Below, in pieces: positions 22,712 through 32,022 of a stretch of 40,092 bases of DNA (the stretch's first letter is position 1; each line of letters opens with the position of its first letter). Location: the IMG/VR virus record IMGVR_UViG_3300020109_000047, positions 1 through 40,092 of that record, one strand, 5' to 3'. Below the pieces are notes generated by a model. The model made no database searches. It worked only from the letters and a program-made list of their open reading frames with translations, and had not been told where the DNA came from. The DNA is from a virus. The position numbers and the translations under genes were made by a program.

Positions 22712-24913
22712 ATGATGGAAAAACAAATATTATTAGAACTTAGAAGAATTCAAGAACTAATGGGTGTTAAAAAAATAATTAATGAATTTATTATAGACAC
22801 TGGAACTGGTGCAGTACCAAAAGCTAGTCCTGGTACTGGTATTTACGATGAAAAAGGAAACGAAGTTGAAGGAACTGACCCCGATGATGTTAGGTACCCA
22901 ACGTATGATTTGGGTCTTCCTCAATTTATGGAACCAACTGAAGCTGGTAGATTTATTAACGGTTTTAATTCACCACCAACTTTAATTATGGGGCCAAAGG
23001 ACGGTTCAGGCCCAAAGGTTTGGTATATTACATCATCAACAAAAATTGAAGATATCTTACCACCGGACGTAAAAAGTAAAATACAAATTGGTACTGTCAC
23101 AAATAAAGATGGTCAAGCCATTGAAAATCAAAAATATATTGAAATTGATGCTACATCCGATGAAGAAAAAACCGATAACACTACAGTAGTAAGTAATAAA
23201 AAAATCAAACTATGTTTACCAACACAAGAATGGTTTGATTCTTATGCTAACTTAGGTTTAGCCTATATGTTTGAAAATCCAAAAACAAGTAAAAAATACG
23301 CACTATTATTTGGAACTTGGGGAATAATGAGACAAACTGGACCTAAAAAAGAAGCGATGACTGGTTATGAAGCGGCTAAAGCTTGTTATGGTGCAGACAA
23401 TGGTTGGGAATTCAAAGTAACAAATGTATTAGGACCAACTGGTAAAGCTTTGGCCCCTTATCAAGAAGTTGGTGGAACAAAATTTTGGGATCCATCAGAT
23501 AAAGAAATGTTTGATACAAGGTCTGTTAATGATACATTCTGGGATAAATGGGGTATTTTCATTGAAATTGCTGTTGGTGTAGCTGTTGCTATTGTCGCAC
23601 CTTGGGTTGCTACCTTTTTAATTAGTCTAGCACCTATGGTTGGTGGTGCTTTTGCTGCAATTGTTGGTGGTTTACAGGGGGTAGCATATGGTGGAACACG
23701 ACTTCTAGTAGTACTTGTTGAAATTATAGCGGAAGGGACACTTCTGGCCCCATTAATTAAAAACCAATTAAGTCGAGGAGATGAAGTTGGTGCTGGAATC
23801 ACGGTAATATTTTGTTTTATACCTTTTTTAACAGAATTAAAACCAATTCATAATTGGTTAAAAAATGGTATTAGCGGTAGCTTTGGTAAAGCTGAAATAA
23901 AAGGTTTATTAGATGAAGTTGCAAAGGTAGATGGTGGATGGAACACAATTATGAATGTTTGGTCTGATTCACAAAGAAATTTATGGGAAGCTACCTTATC
24001 TCAACAAAATAAAGAAATATTTCAAGTTGGGATGACTGTGGTTAAAAACATAAGTGAAAAAGGAGCCGATGGTTCTAAAGACTTTGGGAAAGCTGTTGCT
24101 GATTACATGAATCAAAACGCTGACAAGGTTTTAAAAAATGCTAGACAGTTAGGATATACACCAATTGAAAAGGCAGTTGAAGATATTACAACGACTATAG
24201 TAACTATGCCTTTTTCTTTTACATCATTATTTACACAAACAGGATTAAAAGCAAGTCTAGCTAGGGGAATTATGACTTTTGCACCTGTTGCAATTGCCCT
24301 ACAACAAATAGGTAAAAAAATAAAAGAACAATTTCCAAACGAACAAGAGCAAAAACTTAAAGAAATGGAAGAAAAAGTTACAAAAGCTTTTGAAGACTTG
24401 GGAAATAATCCTGGTCAAGCTTATCAATTTGAATTGATGGCTACTTTATATCAAAAATTAGGTTGGTTAGATAAAGTTGGTGAAGTGACAAATTTAACAA
24501 TAGACAAAATTCTTGATAACCCAGAATTAAAAACGATGTACGATAATGAAGTTAAAACAACAATTGCTGAGCTTTTAAATAAAGAAGCAATAAAGCGAGC
24601 AAAAGAAGAAGAAAAAAAAGCTGCGGAATATTTATTATCAACTAGTGCCCAACAACAAATTGCAACTATTCAAACACTAATTATAATTAATCAATTACAA
24701 ACTAATATATTACCATCATTACTTGAAGGTCTTGGATATAAAAATCTTAAATTTGTTGACCCTTGTTGTGCAAGTTATTCCCAAACAGAAGACGCTCAGG
24801 AATTTATAGGAGAAAACGATGTTAAAGGTTTTATCGTATTTCCTAAAACAATGAAAGAAAATGATCCGTTTAAAATTGTTGTAAATGGTCAACAAGTTTG
24901 GCCAAAAGTCTAA
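22712..24913 (+). CDS. Large tagged protein with central membrane-like segment, ejection-protein candidate
   Basis: The 733-residue protein starts MMEKQILLELRRIQELMGVK and reaches INEF (B-type tag). A beta-rich N-terminal region (60-250) is followed by a long hydrophobic section, about 285-380 (IEIAVGVAVAIVAPWVATFL; PMVGGAFAAIVGGLQGVAYG; GITVIFCFIPFL). A long helical part (420-690, KEEEKKAAEYLLSTSAQQQI) comes next, and the end includes CCASYSQTEDAQEF. A large, mostly helical phage protein with membrane-spanning helices resembles internal virion proteins that cross the envelope during DNA entry. That is analogy, not homology that I can show. Confidence 0.82.
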   Translation: MMEKQILLELRRIQELMGVKKIINEFIIDTGTGAVPKASPGTGIYDEKGNEVEGTDPDDVRYPTYDLGLPQFMEPTEAGRFINGFNSPPTLIMGPKDGSGPKVWYITSSTKIEDILPPDVKSKIQIGTVTNKDGQAIENQKYIEIDATSDEEKTDNTTVVSNKKIKLCLPTQEWFDSYANLGLAYMFENPKTSKKYALLFGTWGIMRQTGPKKEAMTGYEAAKACYGADNGWEFKVTNVLGPTGKALAPYQEVGGTKFWDPSDKEMFDTRSVNDTFWDKWGIFIEIAVGVAVAIVAPWVATFLISLAPMVGGAFAAIVGGLQGVAYGGTRLLVVLVEIIAEGTLLAPLIKNQLSRGDEVGAGITVIFCFIPFLTELKPIHNWLKNGISGSFGKAEIKGLLDEVAKVDGGWNTIMNVWSDSQRNLWEATLSQQNKEIFQVGMTVVKNISEKGADGSKDFGKAVADYMNQNADKVLKNARQLGYTPIEKAVEDITTTIVTMPFSFTSLFTQTGLKASLARGIMTFAPVAIALQQIGKKIKEQFPNEQEQKLKEMEEKVTKAFEDLGNNPGQAYQFELMATLYQKLGWLDKVGEVTNLTIDKILDNPELKTMYDNEVKTTIAELLNKEAIKRAKEEEKKAAEYLLSTSAQQQIATIQTLIIINQLQTNILPSLLEGLGYKNLKFVDPCCASYSQTEDAQEFIGENDVKGFIVFPKTMKENDPFKIVVNGQQVWPKV

Positions 24914-24952
24914 TAATTTTTTCATTTATTAGATTATTAACATATTTATTAT

Positions 24953-24959
24953 AAAATTA
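24953..24959 (+). promoter_or_regulatory. TATTTAT promoter-like motif
   Basis: 5-base gap to ATG 24965. Confidence 0.5.
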
Positions 24960-24964
24960 TAGTT

Positions 24965-26446
24965 ATGAAAGAACGTTTACTTATAGAAGAATTAGTTAGA
25001 ATCAGAGAAATGATGGGTTTTAGTGGTTATAATAAAAAATTATTATTGGAATTTGGTCGTCAATTAGCAGATGAGGCAATGCCTGGTGGTATTATGGATG
25101 ATTTGGCAGCTTTAGGAAAAACAGTTGATGATATATTTTCATACTCAACAAAACTTGCAAATGACTTCCCAACAAGAACATTTGATTCAATTGTAGAAAA
25201 AGTTGCTGACGAAAATGGTGGAATTTCACCAGGTTCTGTTACTAAAGAAATGATGCAAGAATTTTTTGCTAAATCAGGTGTCTTTGATGATTTGACAGAA
25301 GTTGCAACAAAACTTGCAGATGAAAAAGTTGGTGGTTATATGACAGATGTAAATTTTACAAACGCGTTTAACAATGCTGGTCAAGGTGGATTACCAGGTA
25401 GTGTACAAGTTGTTGTAAAACAAAAAATTACCGCTCAGAATAAAAGTACAACAGAATCAATTTTAGAACAATTCAGAAGACTTATTGAAAGTGACACAAC
25501 TTTAAAAAATTCTGACGCTGGTAAAAAAATGTTGGATACAATTAATAATAAAAAGAAAGAAATTGCAGATTTTGATGCAAATGAAGTAAGAAAATCAACA
25601 AGTACTGGTGGAGTTGGTGGAAGAGCAGGTACCGGACCAACGCAGGCGGAAATTGATGCCGCGATGGACGCATTAACAAATAGAATTAGTAATATTGATA
25701 CAACATCTGAAAGTACAATTATGAGTAGTTTGAATTCAATTTTAGACGAGCTTGAAACAAATGGTTTAATTAAATACCCAAAAGGTGTTACTAAAGAAAT
25801 GGTTGTAAAAGATTTAACAGCAGCAATTCAAAGACTTTCAAACAACGCACAAGCCGCTGAAGCGGCATTTAATAAACTGACAACAGCTGAACAAGCAGAA
25901 TGGGCACAAAAAGTAATAAAAGATTTAGAAAATGCTAGAGCTAAAGTTGAAGGTGACCCTAATAAACCTGGTTGGTTTAAAAGAACGTTTTTTAGTTGGT
26001 TAAATGAAACAGCTGAAGTTGGTAAAAAAGGAAATAAAATTGAACCAATAAAAATTGTAAAAGGATTTTTTAAAATTTATTTTTTGATAGGGGGGATTTC
26101 TTTTGCTGTTTGTGCTATTAAAAATATATGGGACTTTAAACAAGAAGGTGTTGAAGGTATTAATAGTGGAAAAGATTTTGCAGATTGTTTATTCACCATT
26201 GCAACTTGGGCTCCAGATGGGATAGTTTACCTATTAAATTTAGGTGAGGAAGTTTTAGATACCGATTATGAAAATACCCCCGAATCTTTTAGAAAATGGG
26301 CTGACACTAAAGAAGTAAAAGATAAATATAAGTATATTGATTCTGGATATGACGCAGATGGAAAAACATACTATTTTAAATTTAATGATGGTACTGTTAA
26401 AGATGTTAAATTTGACGCTGATAATCAAACTTGGGTAGTTGAATAA
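24965..26446 (+). CDS. Tagged long helical protein, paralogue B
   Basis: The 493-residue protein starts MKERLLIEELVRIREMMGFS and reaches KKLLLEFG, the same tag as in paralogue A. Its first 200 residues are homologous to 21113-22702. The C-terminal half is different: a helical segment (about 225-330), one membrane segment (about 362-378, KIYFLIGGISFAVCAIKN), and a small beta end (GYDADGKTYYFKFNDGTVKD) that resembles PepSY/KTxx-type repeats only loosely. Shared front plus variable back suggests a modular cargo family. Confidence 0.82.
   Translation: MKERLLIEELVRIREMMGFSGYNKKLLLEFGRQLADEAMPGGIMDDLAALGKTVDDIFSYSTKLANDFPTRTFDSIVEKVADENGGISPGSVTKEMMQEFFAKSGVFDDLTEVATKLADEKVGGYMTDVNFTNAFNNAGQGGLPGSVQVVVKQKITAQNKSTTESILEQFRRLIESDTTLKNSDAGKKMLDTINNKKKEIADFDANEVRKSTSTGGVGGRAGTGPTQAEIDAAMDALTNRISNIDTTSESTIMSSLNSILDELETNGLIKYPKGVTKEMVVKDLTAAIQRLSNNAQAAEAAFNKLTTAEQAEWAQKVIKDLENARAKVEGDPNKPGWFKRTFFSWLNETAEVGKKGNKIEPIKIVKGFFKIYFLIGGISFAVCAIKNIWDFKQEGVEGINSGKDFADCLFTIATWAPDGIVYLLNLGEEVLDTDYENTPESFRKWADTKEVKDKYKYIDSGYDADGKTYYFKFNDGTVKDVKFDADNQTWVVE
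25067..25192 (+). repeat. Intragenic duplicated block, copy B
   Basis: Partner of 21218-21343. Confidence 0.88.
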
Positions 26447-26470
26447 AATAATCAATAAAAAATGTAAAAA

Positions 26471-28891
26471 ATGATTTTAGGTAATTTTAGATATTGTATT
26501 AAATCTGGTGGGTCTTGGCGAGACGCAAAAGATAAGTCAGAATATGACACAGTAAAGGCTGCAAATTCAAATAACGCAAAAAAATATTCAAAAGAATATA
26601 ATTGTGATGGAAAAATAGCACCAAGTCCTCCAAGTCCTCCAAGTCCTCCAAGTCCTCCAAGTCCTCCAAGTCCTCCAAGTCCTCCAAGTCCTCCAAGTCC
26701 TCCAAGTCCTCCAAGTCCTCCAAGTCCAAGTACTAGTTATAGTGTTTGTCCTGGACCAACATATTCAAGAGGTTGTAAAGATAGCGGAGCGCCAAATCCG
26801 AATGGTATAATATATAAGGTACAAGGATGTATTGGAGCAAAACAAGATAGTTTATTTGGTCCAAAAACAGAAACAGCTCTTAAACTAAAAACTGGAAAAA
26901 CAACATTTACTGATGATGATTTTTCTACAATATGTAAAACAAGTGGTGGTGATAACACTGGTGGTGATAACACTAGTGGTGGACAAGGAATGAAACCAGA
27001 AGATCAAAAGAAATTTTTTGAAAAACTAGAAAGAACAGGTAGAATTTATGATGGGTATATACAATATTTATCACAAGAAACCGACATTTCAAGTAAAGAC
27101 GGAAAATCAATTTATAGTTGTTGTTATATTAAAAAATTTGAATGTTCAAGAAATCAAGAAGGAAAAATAATATCAATTGGAAATGGCGTACCAATTTCAA
27201 GTAAAAGCGACGTTAAATTTTCTGAAGATTATATTTATATTATTTTATTTCCAGATTTAATTTATGGTTATATGACAAAAAGAGGTTCTATTGCACTTAA
27301 TGGTTATAAATTAACTTGGACACCAGATGATCCTAACTCTCAAAATATTTTCTTAGAATCAAAAAGAAGAAATATTAAAGAACAAAACATTGATTTTTCT
27401 GGTCTTCTTGGTAGTAATTGGAATTTTAATGCTGGTGGTGGAAATCGAGGTTCTGGAACTAATCAACAACAAGGAAATCAATCTGGAAGTGGTAATCAAC
27501 AACAAGGAAATCAATCTGGAAGTGGTAATCAAATTCAAGGAAAAAAATATGAAATTGACTATGACAAACTATGTGCTTACGTAAACCCAAAAAGAGACGA
27601 GGCCATACAAATCATTGAAGGAATGAGGGATATGAAGATTCCAGTTTTCAATATTCCATTAGTTAACGCAGAAGGTAAGAAAGAACTACAACAGACAATT
27701 GATGAATTAAAAAAAGTAGATTGTAAAACAGTTTGTGAACCAGGGAATTTAAAAATTTTAGCAGATGGAAAAGCTATGATTTTAGATAAACAAAAAAATG
27801 ACCCAAATGCTAAATATGTTGAAAACAAGTTAGCAAGATTATTGGTTTTAATTGAAGAAATTGAAAGTGAATGTAAAAGAATAGATAGGGAAAAAAGAAA
27901 CTTTGAATCACAAAATCAAGGTGGTAGTCAAGGTTCTGGAACTCAAGGGTCTGGTAGTAGTCAAGGTACTGGTAGTAGTCAAGGATCTGGTGGTACAACT
28001 GTTGTTACTGGAAGTAGAAAAGACGAATTAAGAAAAATGTTTGGTTTTGTCGATGAAAATGGTGATATTATACCACCAAAATCAAGAATTAGTAGAATGA
28101 ATAAAATACCAGAAAAAGGTGTTGCTGGTTTTGGAAGTTTACAATATGCAATTGATAACTATAATGCAAGATCTGAATGGTTTGAAGATTATAACGAACT
28201 AATGGATACTGAAGGGTTATCACAGTTTAAATTGAAATTCCCAGAAGATTTTGAAGATGAAGATTATGCGGGAATGATAATTAATAAGGAAAACTATTCT
28301 GAATTAACCCCATTGAAAGCAGGTTCAAAAACCCAATATAAAAGATTTACTTTTGGTGACTTTTTGGAAACTAGCTCAACCTTACCAATTTTCCAGACAC
28401 AAGCGGGTACTGGTGAATATAATGTTGAAAAAACAAAATGTATTGGTAACCCAAGAGAAAAATTAATTAACTATCTTACAGCAGCATTTTCAGCGTCAAG
28501 AAAGTTTAGAGGTAGTAATGAATTAGATTATTTTGAAAGGTGTCTTGCGACCAAAAAATTACAAAATGCTTTTGACGATGAAGGTCCGCTAAGAAAAAGT
28601 GATTTTGAAGAAGTTGATACAGATAGGTTACCTTTTGGTGTTTTTAATAACAAACTTAATCTAAAAGAAATTATTAAATTGTTAAGAGGTGAAGAAGTTA
28701 ACGGTGTTAGAATTAATAATTCAAGTTTGATAGACAAAAACTTTTATAGAGAAGGTTTTGCGGTTTACGAATCAGTAAGAAAAACAGTTAAGAAAAATTT
28801 AAGTGAAGCAATTACTAAAAAGAAAAATTTAAAACTTACAGAATCTACTTTAACTAAAATTTTAACAAATATAAAAAGAAAAGGATACTAA
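26471..28891 (+). CDS. Large protein with SPP repeat, peptidoglycan-binding-like domain and C-terminal tag
   Basis: The 806-residue protein starts MILGNFRYCIKSGGSWRD. A Ser-Pro-Pro linker (about 51-86) follows, then a PG_binding-like unit (about 93-155: KVQGCIGAKQDSLFGPKTET, ALKLKTGK), an unrecognised domain, and Gln/Gly/Ser linkers (NQQQGNQSGSG twice). A second helical domain and a further Gly/Ser linker (about 485-515) lead to a C-terminal domain. It ends KKNLKLTESTLTKILTNIKR plus KGY, which is the shared tag placed at the C-terminus. It starts 25 bases after the previous stop. A multi-domain virion protein contacting the wall is a reasonable inference. Confidence 0.82.
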   Translation: MILGNFRYCIKSGGSWRDAKDKSEYDTVKAANSNNAKKYSKEYNCDGKIAPSPPSPPSPPSPPSPPSPPSPPSPPSPPSPPSPPSPSTSYSVCPGPTYSRGCKDSGAPNPNGIIYKVQGCIGAKQDSLFGPKTETALKLKTGKTTFTDDDFSTICKTSGGDNTGGDNTSGGQGMKPEDQKKFFEKLERTGRIYDGYIQYLSQETDISSKDGKSIYSCCYIKKFECSRNQEGKIISIGNGVPISSKSDVKFSEDYIYIILFPDLIYGYMTKRGSIALNGYKLTWTPDDPNSQNIFLESKRRNIKEQNIDFSGLLGSNWNFNAGGGNRGSGTNQQQGNQSGSGNQQQGNQSGSGNQIQGKKYEIDYDKLCAYVNPKRDEAIQIIEGMRDMKIPVFNIPLVNAEGKKELQQTIDELKKVDCKTVCEPGNLKILADGKAMILDKQKNDPNAKYVENKLARLLVLIEEIESECKRIDREKRNFESQNQGGSQGSGTQGSGSSQGTGSSQGSGGTTVVTGSRKDELRKMFGFVDENGDIIPPKSRISRMNKIPEKGVAGFGSLQYAIDNYNARSEWFEDYNELMDTEGLSQFKLKFPEDFEDEDYAGMIINKENYSELTPLKAGSKTQYKRFTFGDFLETSSTLPIFQTQAGTGEYNVEKTKCIGNPREKLINYLTAAFSASRKFRGSNELDYFERCLATKKLQNAFDDEGPLRKSDFEEVDTDRLPFGVFNNKLNLKEIIKLLRGEEVNGVRINNSSLIDKNFYREGFAVYESVRKTVKKNLSEAITKKKNLKLTESTLTKILTNIKRKGY
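26621..26728 (+). repeat. 9-bp microsatellite encoding Ser-Pro-Pro
   Basis: About twelve head-to-tail units of CCAAGTCCT, essentially perfect except the last. It forms an in-frame flexible or polyproline linker, and its length can change by slippage without frameshift. Confidence 0.95.
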
Positions 28892-28988
28892 AGATACTTG
28901 TTTGGTGTAGTTACCGAATAAGAATAAACCATCTAAAAGAAGGAGGTGTTTAAGTATCTGACAAGATAGGAACTTCGGTTCCTATTTT
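28891..28988 (+). ncRNA. Small structured RNA with UUCG terminator hairpin (candidate)
   Basis: AGATACTT (starting at 28891) pairs perfectly with AAGTATCT (28952-28959), enclosing a 50-base loop that contains AAGGAGGTG (28940-28948). An 8-bp hairpin ATAGGAAC TTCG GTTCCTAT (28966-28985) with a T run follows. The long GGAGG stretch has no start codon at the proper distance. It could be a structured 3' UTR plus terminator of the upstream gene, or a separate small RNA. Confidence 0.5.
28966..28988 (+). terminator. Intrinsic terminator with UUCG tetraloop
   Basis: 8-bp perfect stem, TTCG loop, followed by TTTTG. It separates the long tagged genes from the glycosyltransferases. Confidence 0.88.
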
Positions 28989-29000
28989 GTTTTTATGTTG

Positions 29001-29007
29001 TATTTAT
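29001..29007 (+). promoter_or_regulatory. TATTTAT promoter-like motif
   Basis: 5-base gap to ATG 29013, which is why this ATG is preferred over the ATG at 28995 that precedes the motif. Confidence 0.5.
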
Positions 29008-29012
29008 TTATT

Positions 29013-29762
29013 ATGGGAAGATTTATTCAAGCAAGGGTTAGTGCCTCTGTAAAAAATTTTGAAAATCAATTGATGGAAAAATATAATTTGATACCATATA
29101 CCAATAATGAAACTCCAACCGTTTTTTTTGGTTTATACCGTAAAGAAGATTATGAAGACTTTGATTTACATAGGAGCAATTCGATAATTGTTTGGTGTGG
29201 AAGTGATTCACATAAAATTGATAAATTTATAGATTTTGTACCTAAAATTAGAACTGTTAAAAATATTGCAAAGTCCAGTTTTATTTCAGAAGACTTAAAT
29301 ACGTTTAATATTGCAAATGAAATTTTACCTATAACACCAACGTTAAATATTAAAAATCAAAAACCTAGAGGTGAAAATGTATATTTTTATGGTAGTGTAG
29401 AAAATAATTTTTATGGTATTGATATTTTGAACCGAATTAAAAATAAATTACCATATAAAATATATATAACACAAAAAGACACTTACAATAAGGAAGAACT
29501 ACAAAAAATATATGAGTCGTGTTTTATTGGACTTAGGTTGACAAAACACGATGGTTTACCAAACACAGTATGTGAATTAGGTCTTATGGGTAGGAAATGT
29601 ATCTACAATGGAAACTTACCAAATGCAATACCATTTTTGGATGATGAAGATATTATTAATATAATAAATAAAGAATATGAAAATAGAATGGAAGATAATT
29701 CACAAATTGTTGATGATTTTTATCATTATCTTAATATAAACGATAATTGGCTTTATTATTAA
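29013..29762 (+). CDS. Glycosyltransferase, GT-B-like
   Basis: The 249-residue protein has two Rossmann-like halves: an N-terminal part (FFGLYRKEDYEDFDLHRSNS; IIVWCGSDSHKID) and a C-terminal part with VYFYGSVENNFYGIDIL and GLRLTKHDGLPNTVCELGLM plus GRKCIYNGN. The last matches the sugar-nucleotide site (G.R...HDG.PN...E.G..G) of GT4-type enzymes. It is short for the family. It is followed 17 bases later by a second glycosyltransferase. It probably glycosylates virion or host surface, or modified DNA; the acceptor is unknown. Confidence 0.78.
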   Translation: MGRFIQARVSASVKNFENQLMEKYNLIPYTNNETPTVFFGLYRKEDYEDFDLHRSNSIIVWCGSDSHKIDKFIDFVPKIRTVKNIAKSSFISEDLNTFNIANEILPITPTLNIKNQKPRGENVYFYGSVENNFYGIDILNRIKNKLPYKIYITQKDTYNKEELQKIYESCFIGLRLTKHDGLPNTVCELGLMGRKCIYNGNLPNAIPFLDDEDIINIINKEYENRMEDNSQIVDDFYHYLNINDNWLYY

Positions 29763-29779
29763 AAATCATAATATAAAAC

Positions 29780-31600
29780 ATGGGTAAAATAATTTTAGAA
29801 AATATTTTTGAAAACGAAAAAGAACCAATACTAACTGTTGCACTCCCGGTCTACAATAGTAAAAAAATAGCATGGGTGTGTCTTGAAAGTTTAGTAAAAC
29901 AAGAAAATATAAATTTTAATTGGGAACTTATCATATATGAAGAAGAACACGAACAATCAATATTCCCAAATGTTTTATATGATTATATAGAAGAATTAAA
30001 ATCTGTTGGATGTTCTAAAATATTATTTATAAGTGGAAAAGAAAAAGTATCTCTTGTTGAAAAATGGATTGAAATTGGAAAAAATGTTAGCCCAACATCT
30101 CAGTGTTTTATGCTCCAAGCCGCCGATTGTTATTCACCAAAATCAAGACTTAAAATAAGTTATGAAAAAATAGTAAATGAAGATTATGACTGGTATGATC
30201 AAACTAAAGGTTATTTTTATTCTTTTATAAGTGATAGAGTAATTCTATATGAATTCAAAGGATTAACAAATTTAAATATGTCCCTTAAAACGGAATATAT
30301 GAAAAATTTACCATTTTCTAAACTTAAAAGTGGTATTGATGGTTACATATATAACCATTGTGTTATTTCTTGTAAACAAGTTTCTAGAAATTTTAGAAGA
30401 TATTTTGACGATAAACTATATAATGATAGTATTGACACACAGGGACATAATAACATAAGCCATTCCAGAGAATCATATTTTGATACAAAACCAAATATTT
30501 TTACAAAAACAAATTTAAGTGTTAACGATTTAGGTTGGCCATACAATATAAAAAATTCAATAAATTCGACATCCATATATGAACTTACAATAATAATATC
30601 AACATATTTAAACACAAAATATTTAGAAGATTGTTTTAATTCAATTATAAATTCAATTGGTGAAAAGAAAGTACAAGTTTTGGTTGGTATTGATTCTTGC
30701 CTTGAATCCAAAGAACATATCGAATCACATAGTTATCCAGGTTATTTTGAATTTTTCTTTTTTGGAAAGAACAACGGACCTTATATTGTATTTAACACTT
30801 TATCAAAATTAGCAAAATCAAAAAACATTTTATTCTTTGGTTCCGATGATATTATGGATTTAAATATGGTTGAAGATTCAATTAAGGGTCTTACGACACA
30901 CGATTGTGTAAAACCATATTATACAAATTTTGTCGATGGTAAACCATATAATTCACAAACAAAAAAACACGTTGGTGAAGGTGTGTTCGCAATTAGAAAA
31001 GACATATTTGATTATATGAACGGGTTTGAACCCTGGATGTGTGCCGCAGATTCTGATTTTATGGGTAGATTATATGGAACAAAACAATATAAATTTAAGT
31101 TCACAAATAAAATTAATTTTTATAGAAGAATACATAAAAATGGTTTAACAAGTAGACCAGATACCGGAATGGGTTCAAAATTAAGAGCACATTATGGAAA
31201 ATTAGCAAGACAACGAAATTCTGTCGGACCAATAATTAAAATGGTCACAGAACCATATATTATGCTTAACACACAAACAGTAACAACATTAAGAAAAGAC
31301 ATTACAAGTCCAAACATACCAAAGGTTGAAAAAAACATATCACCTTTAAGTTTATTACAGAATAAATCTGTTGAACCACAACCTTTTAGGAATTATATAA
31401 TAGAAGAAGTTAAACACAAACCAAAATCACAAATAAAAGAAAGACCACCAATTAGTCAAGTAAAACAAAACCACAAACCAGAAAAACAATTAGACAAAAA
31501 TTCATTAGCGAATAAATCAAAGAGTGTTTCAGTAAATAAAAAACCACAAATTTCAGAAACCAAAGATTTTAATATTGGTAAAGATTCATTAAGAGTTTGA
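29780..31600 (+). CDS. Tandem family 2-type glycosyltransferase
   Basis: The 606-residue protein has two GT-A units. Unit 1 starts at PILTVALPVYNSKKIAWVCL (about 12-31). Unit 2 starts at YELTIIISTYLNTKYLEDCF (about 265-284), with VQVLVGIDSC, and the DxD-like FFGSDDIMDLNM at about 354-365. A CAADSDFMGRLYG segment follows. A low-complexity basic C-terminus (KPKSQIKERPPISQVKQNHK) has no domain. The stop is TGA (31598-31600). It likely transfers sugar from an activated nucleotide; linked to the upstream enzyme by a 17-base gap. Confidence 0.85.
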   Translation: MGKIILENIFENEKEPILTVALPVYNSKKIAWVCLESLVKQENINFNWELIIYEEEHEQSIFPNVLYDYIEELKSVGCSKILFISGKEKVSLVEKWIEIGKNVSPTSQCFMLQAADCYSPKSRLKISYEKIVNEDYDWYDQTKGYFYSFISDRVILYEFKGLTNLNMSLKTEYMKNLPFSKLKSGIDGYIYNHCVISCKQVSRNFRRYFDDKLYNDSIDTQGHNNISHSRESYFDTKPNIFTKTNLSVNDLGWPYNIKNSINSTSIYELTIIISTYLNTKYLEDCFNSIINSIGEKKVQVLVGIDSCLESKEHIESHSYPGYFEFFFFGKNNGPYIVFNTLSKLAKSKNILFFGSDDIMDLNMVEDSIKGLTTHDCVKPYYTNFVDGKPYNSQTKKHVGEGVFAIRKDIFDYMNGFEPWMCAADSDFMGRLYGTKQYKFKFTNKINFYRRIHKNGLTSRPDTGMGSKLRAHYGKLARQRNSVGPIIKMVTEPYIMLNTQTVTTLRKDITSPNIPKVEKNISPLSLLQNKSVEPQPFRNYIIEEVKHKPKSQIKERPPISQVKQNHKPEKQLDKNSLANKSKSVSVNKKPQISETKDFNIGKDSLRV

Positions 31601-31640
31601 TTTATTATGTTTTAATTTTTATGTTTTATAGAAAAATCAT

Positions 31641-31820
31641 ATGTACGTAATTGTAAAACACATCAAATTAGACGAAAACAAAAAAAGAGTTCCAGTTATA
31701 CTACTTAACAGCGAAAGTGAAATTTGGGAATTTGATACCGAAAAAGAAGCAGAAAAAATGAGAGAGATTTTTGAATTAAATTCAGATTCTGGTCATAAAT
31801 ATCAAGTTAAAAAGATTTAA
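31641..31820 (+). CDS. Small hypothetical protein, 59 aa
   Basis: ATG 31641 gives MYVIVKHIKLDENKKRVPVI and ends SGHKYQVKKI. It has a beta-beta-alpha-beta look (VPVILLNSESEIWEF, EKEAEKMREIFELN) typical of small phage proteins. Its stop is 5 bases before the tRNA. No family is recognised. Confidence 0.75.
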   Translation: MYVIVKHIKLDENKKRVPVILLNSESEIWEFDTEKEAEKMREIFELNSDSGHKYQVKKI

Positions 31821-31825
31821 TATGC

Positions 31826-31899
31826 GGTCCCGTAGCATAATTGAATAATGCAACTCACTTCTAATGAGTAGATTCCAGGTTTGAATCCTGGCGGGACTA
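31826..31899 (+). tRNA. tRNA-Arg (TCT)
   Basis: A full cloverleaf is readable. Acceptor GGTCCCG / CGGGACT (with a G-U end pair), D-arm GCAT / ATGC, anticodon stem ACTCA / TGAGT with loop CTTCTAA (anticodon TCT), T-arm CCAGG TTTGAAT CCTGG. No CCA is encoded. It reads AGA, which appears to be the main Arg codon in these genes, so it would help translation of the phage. Confidence 0.92.
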
Positions 31900-31914
31900 C
31901 ACAAAAAAAATATT

Positions 31915-32022
31915 ATGGAAGATATATTTGAACAAATACATAATGAATTTATAAATTCTGAAGATTATTTTTCATATCTTCAAGATATTTATTCTTATGA
32001 AGAAAAGAATACGACTAACTGA
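31915..32022 (+). CDS. Possible 35-aa peptide
   Basis: ATG 31915 gives MEDIFEQIHNEFINSEDYFS and ends EEKNTTN with TGA at 32020-32022, overlapping the next gene by 26 bases. It sits between the tRNA and a tagged gene whose promoter motif lies inside it. It may be real or only the leader of that gene. Confidence 0.35.
   Translation: MEDIFEQIHNEFINSEDYFSYLQDIYSYEEKNTTN
31986..31992 (+). promoter_or_regulatory. TATTTAT promoter-like motif
   Basis: 4-base gap to ATG 31997. Confidence 0.45.

Noticed and set aside
23461-23802. Minus-strand frame of 113 codons opposite the large tagged protein
   Set aside because: Low-complexity Ala/Thr/Pro translation of the hydrophobic segment of the true gene.
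26621-26728. Possible CRISPR array
   Set aside because: The repeat unit is 9 bases, in tandem without spacers and in frame within a gene, so it is a microsatellite.
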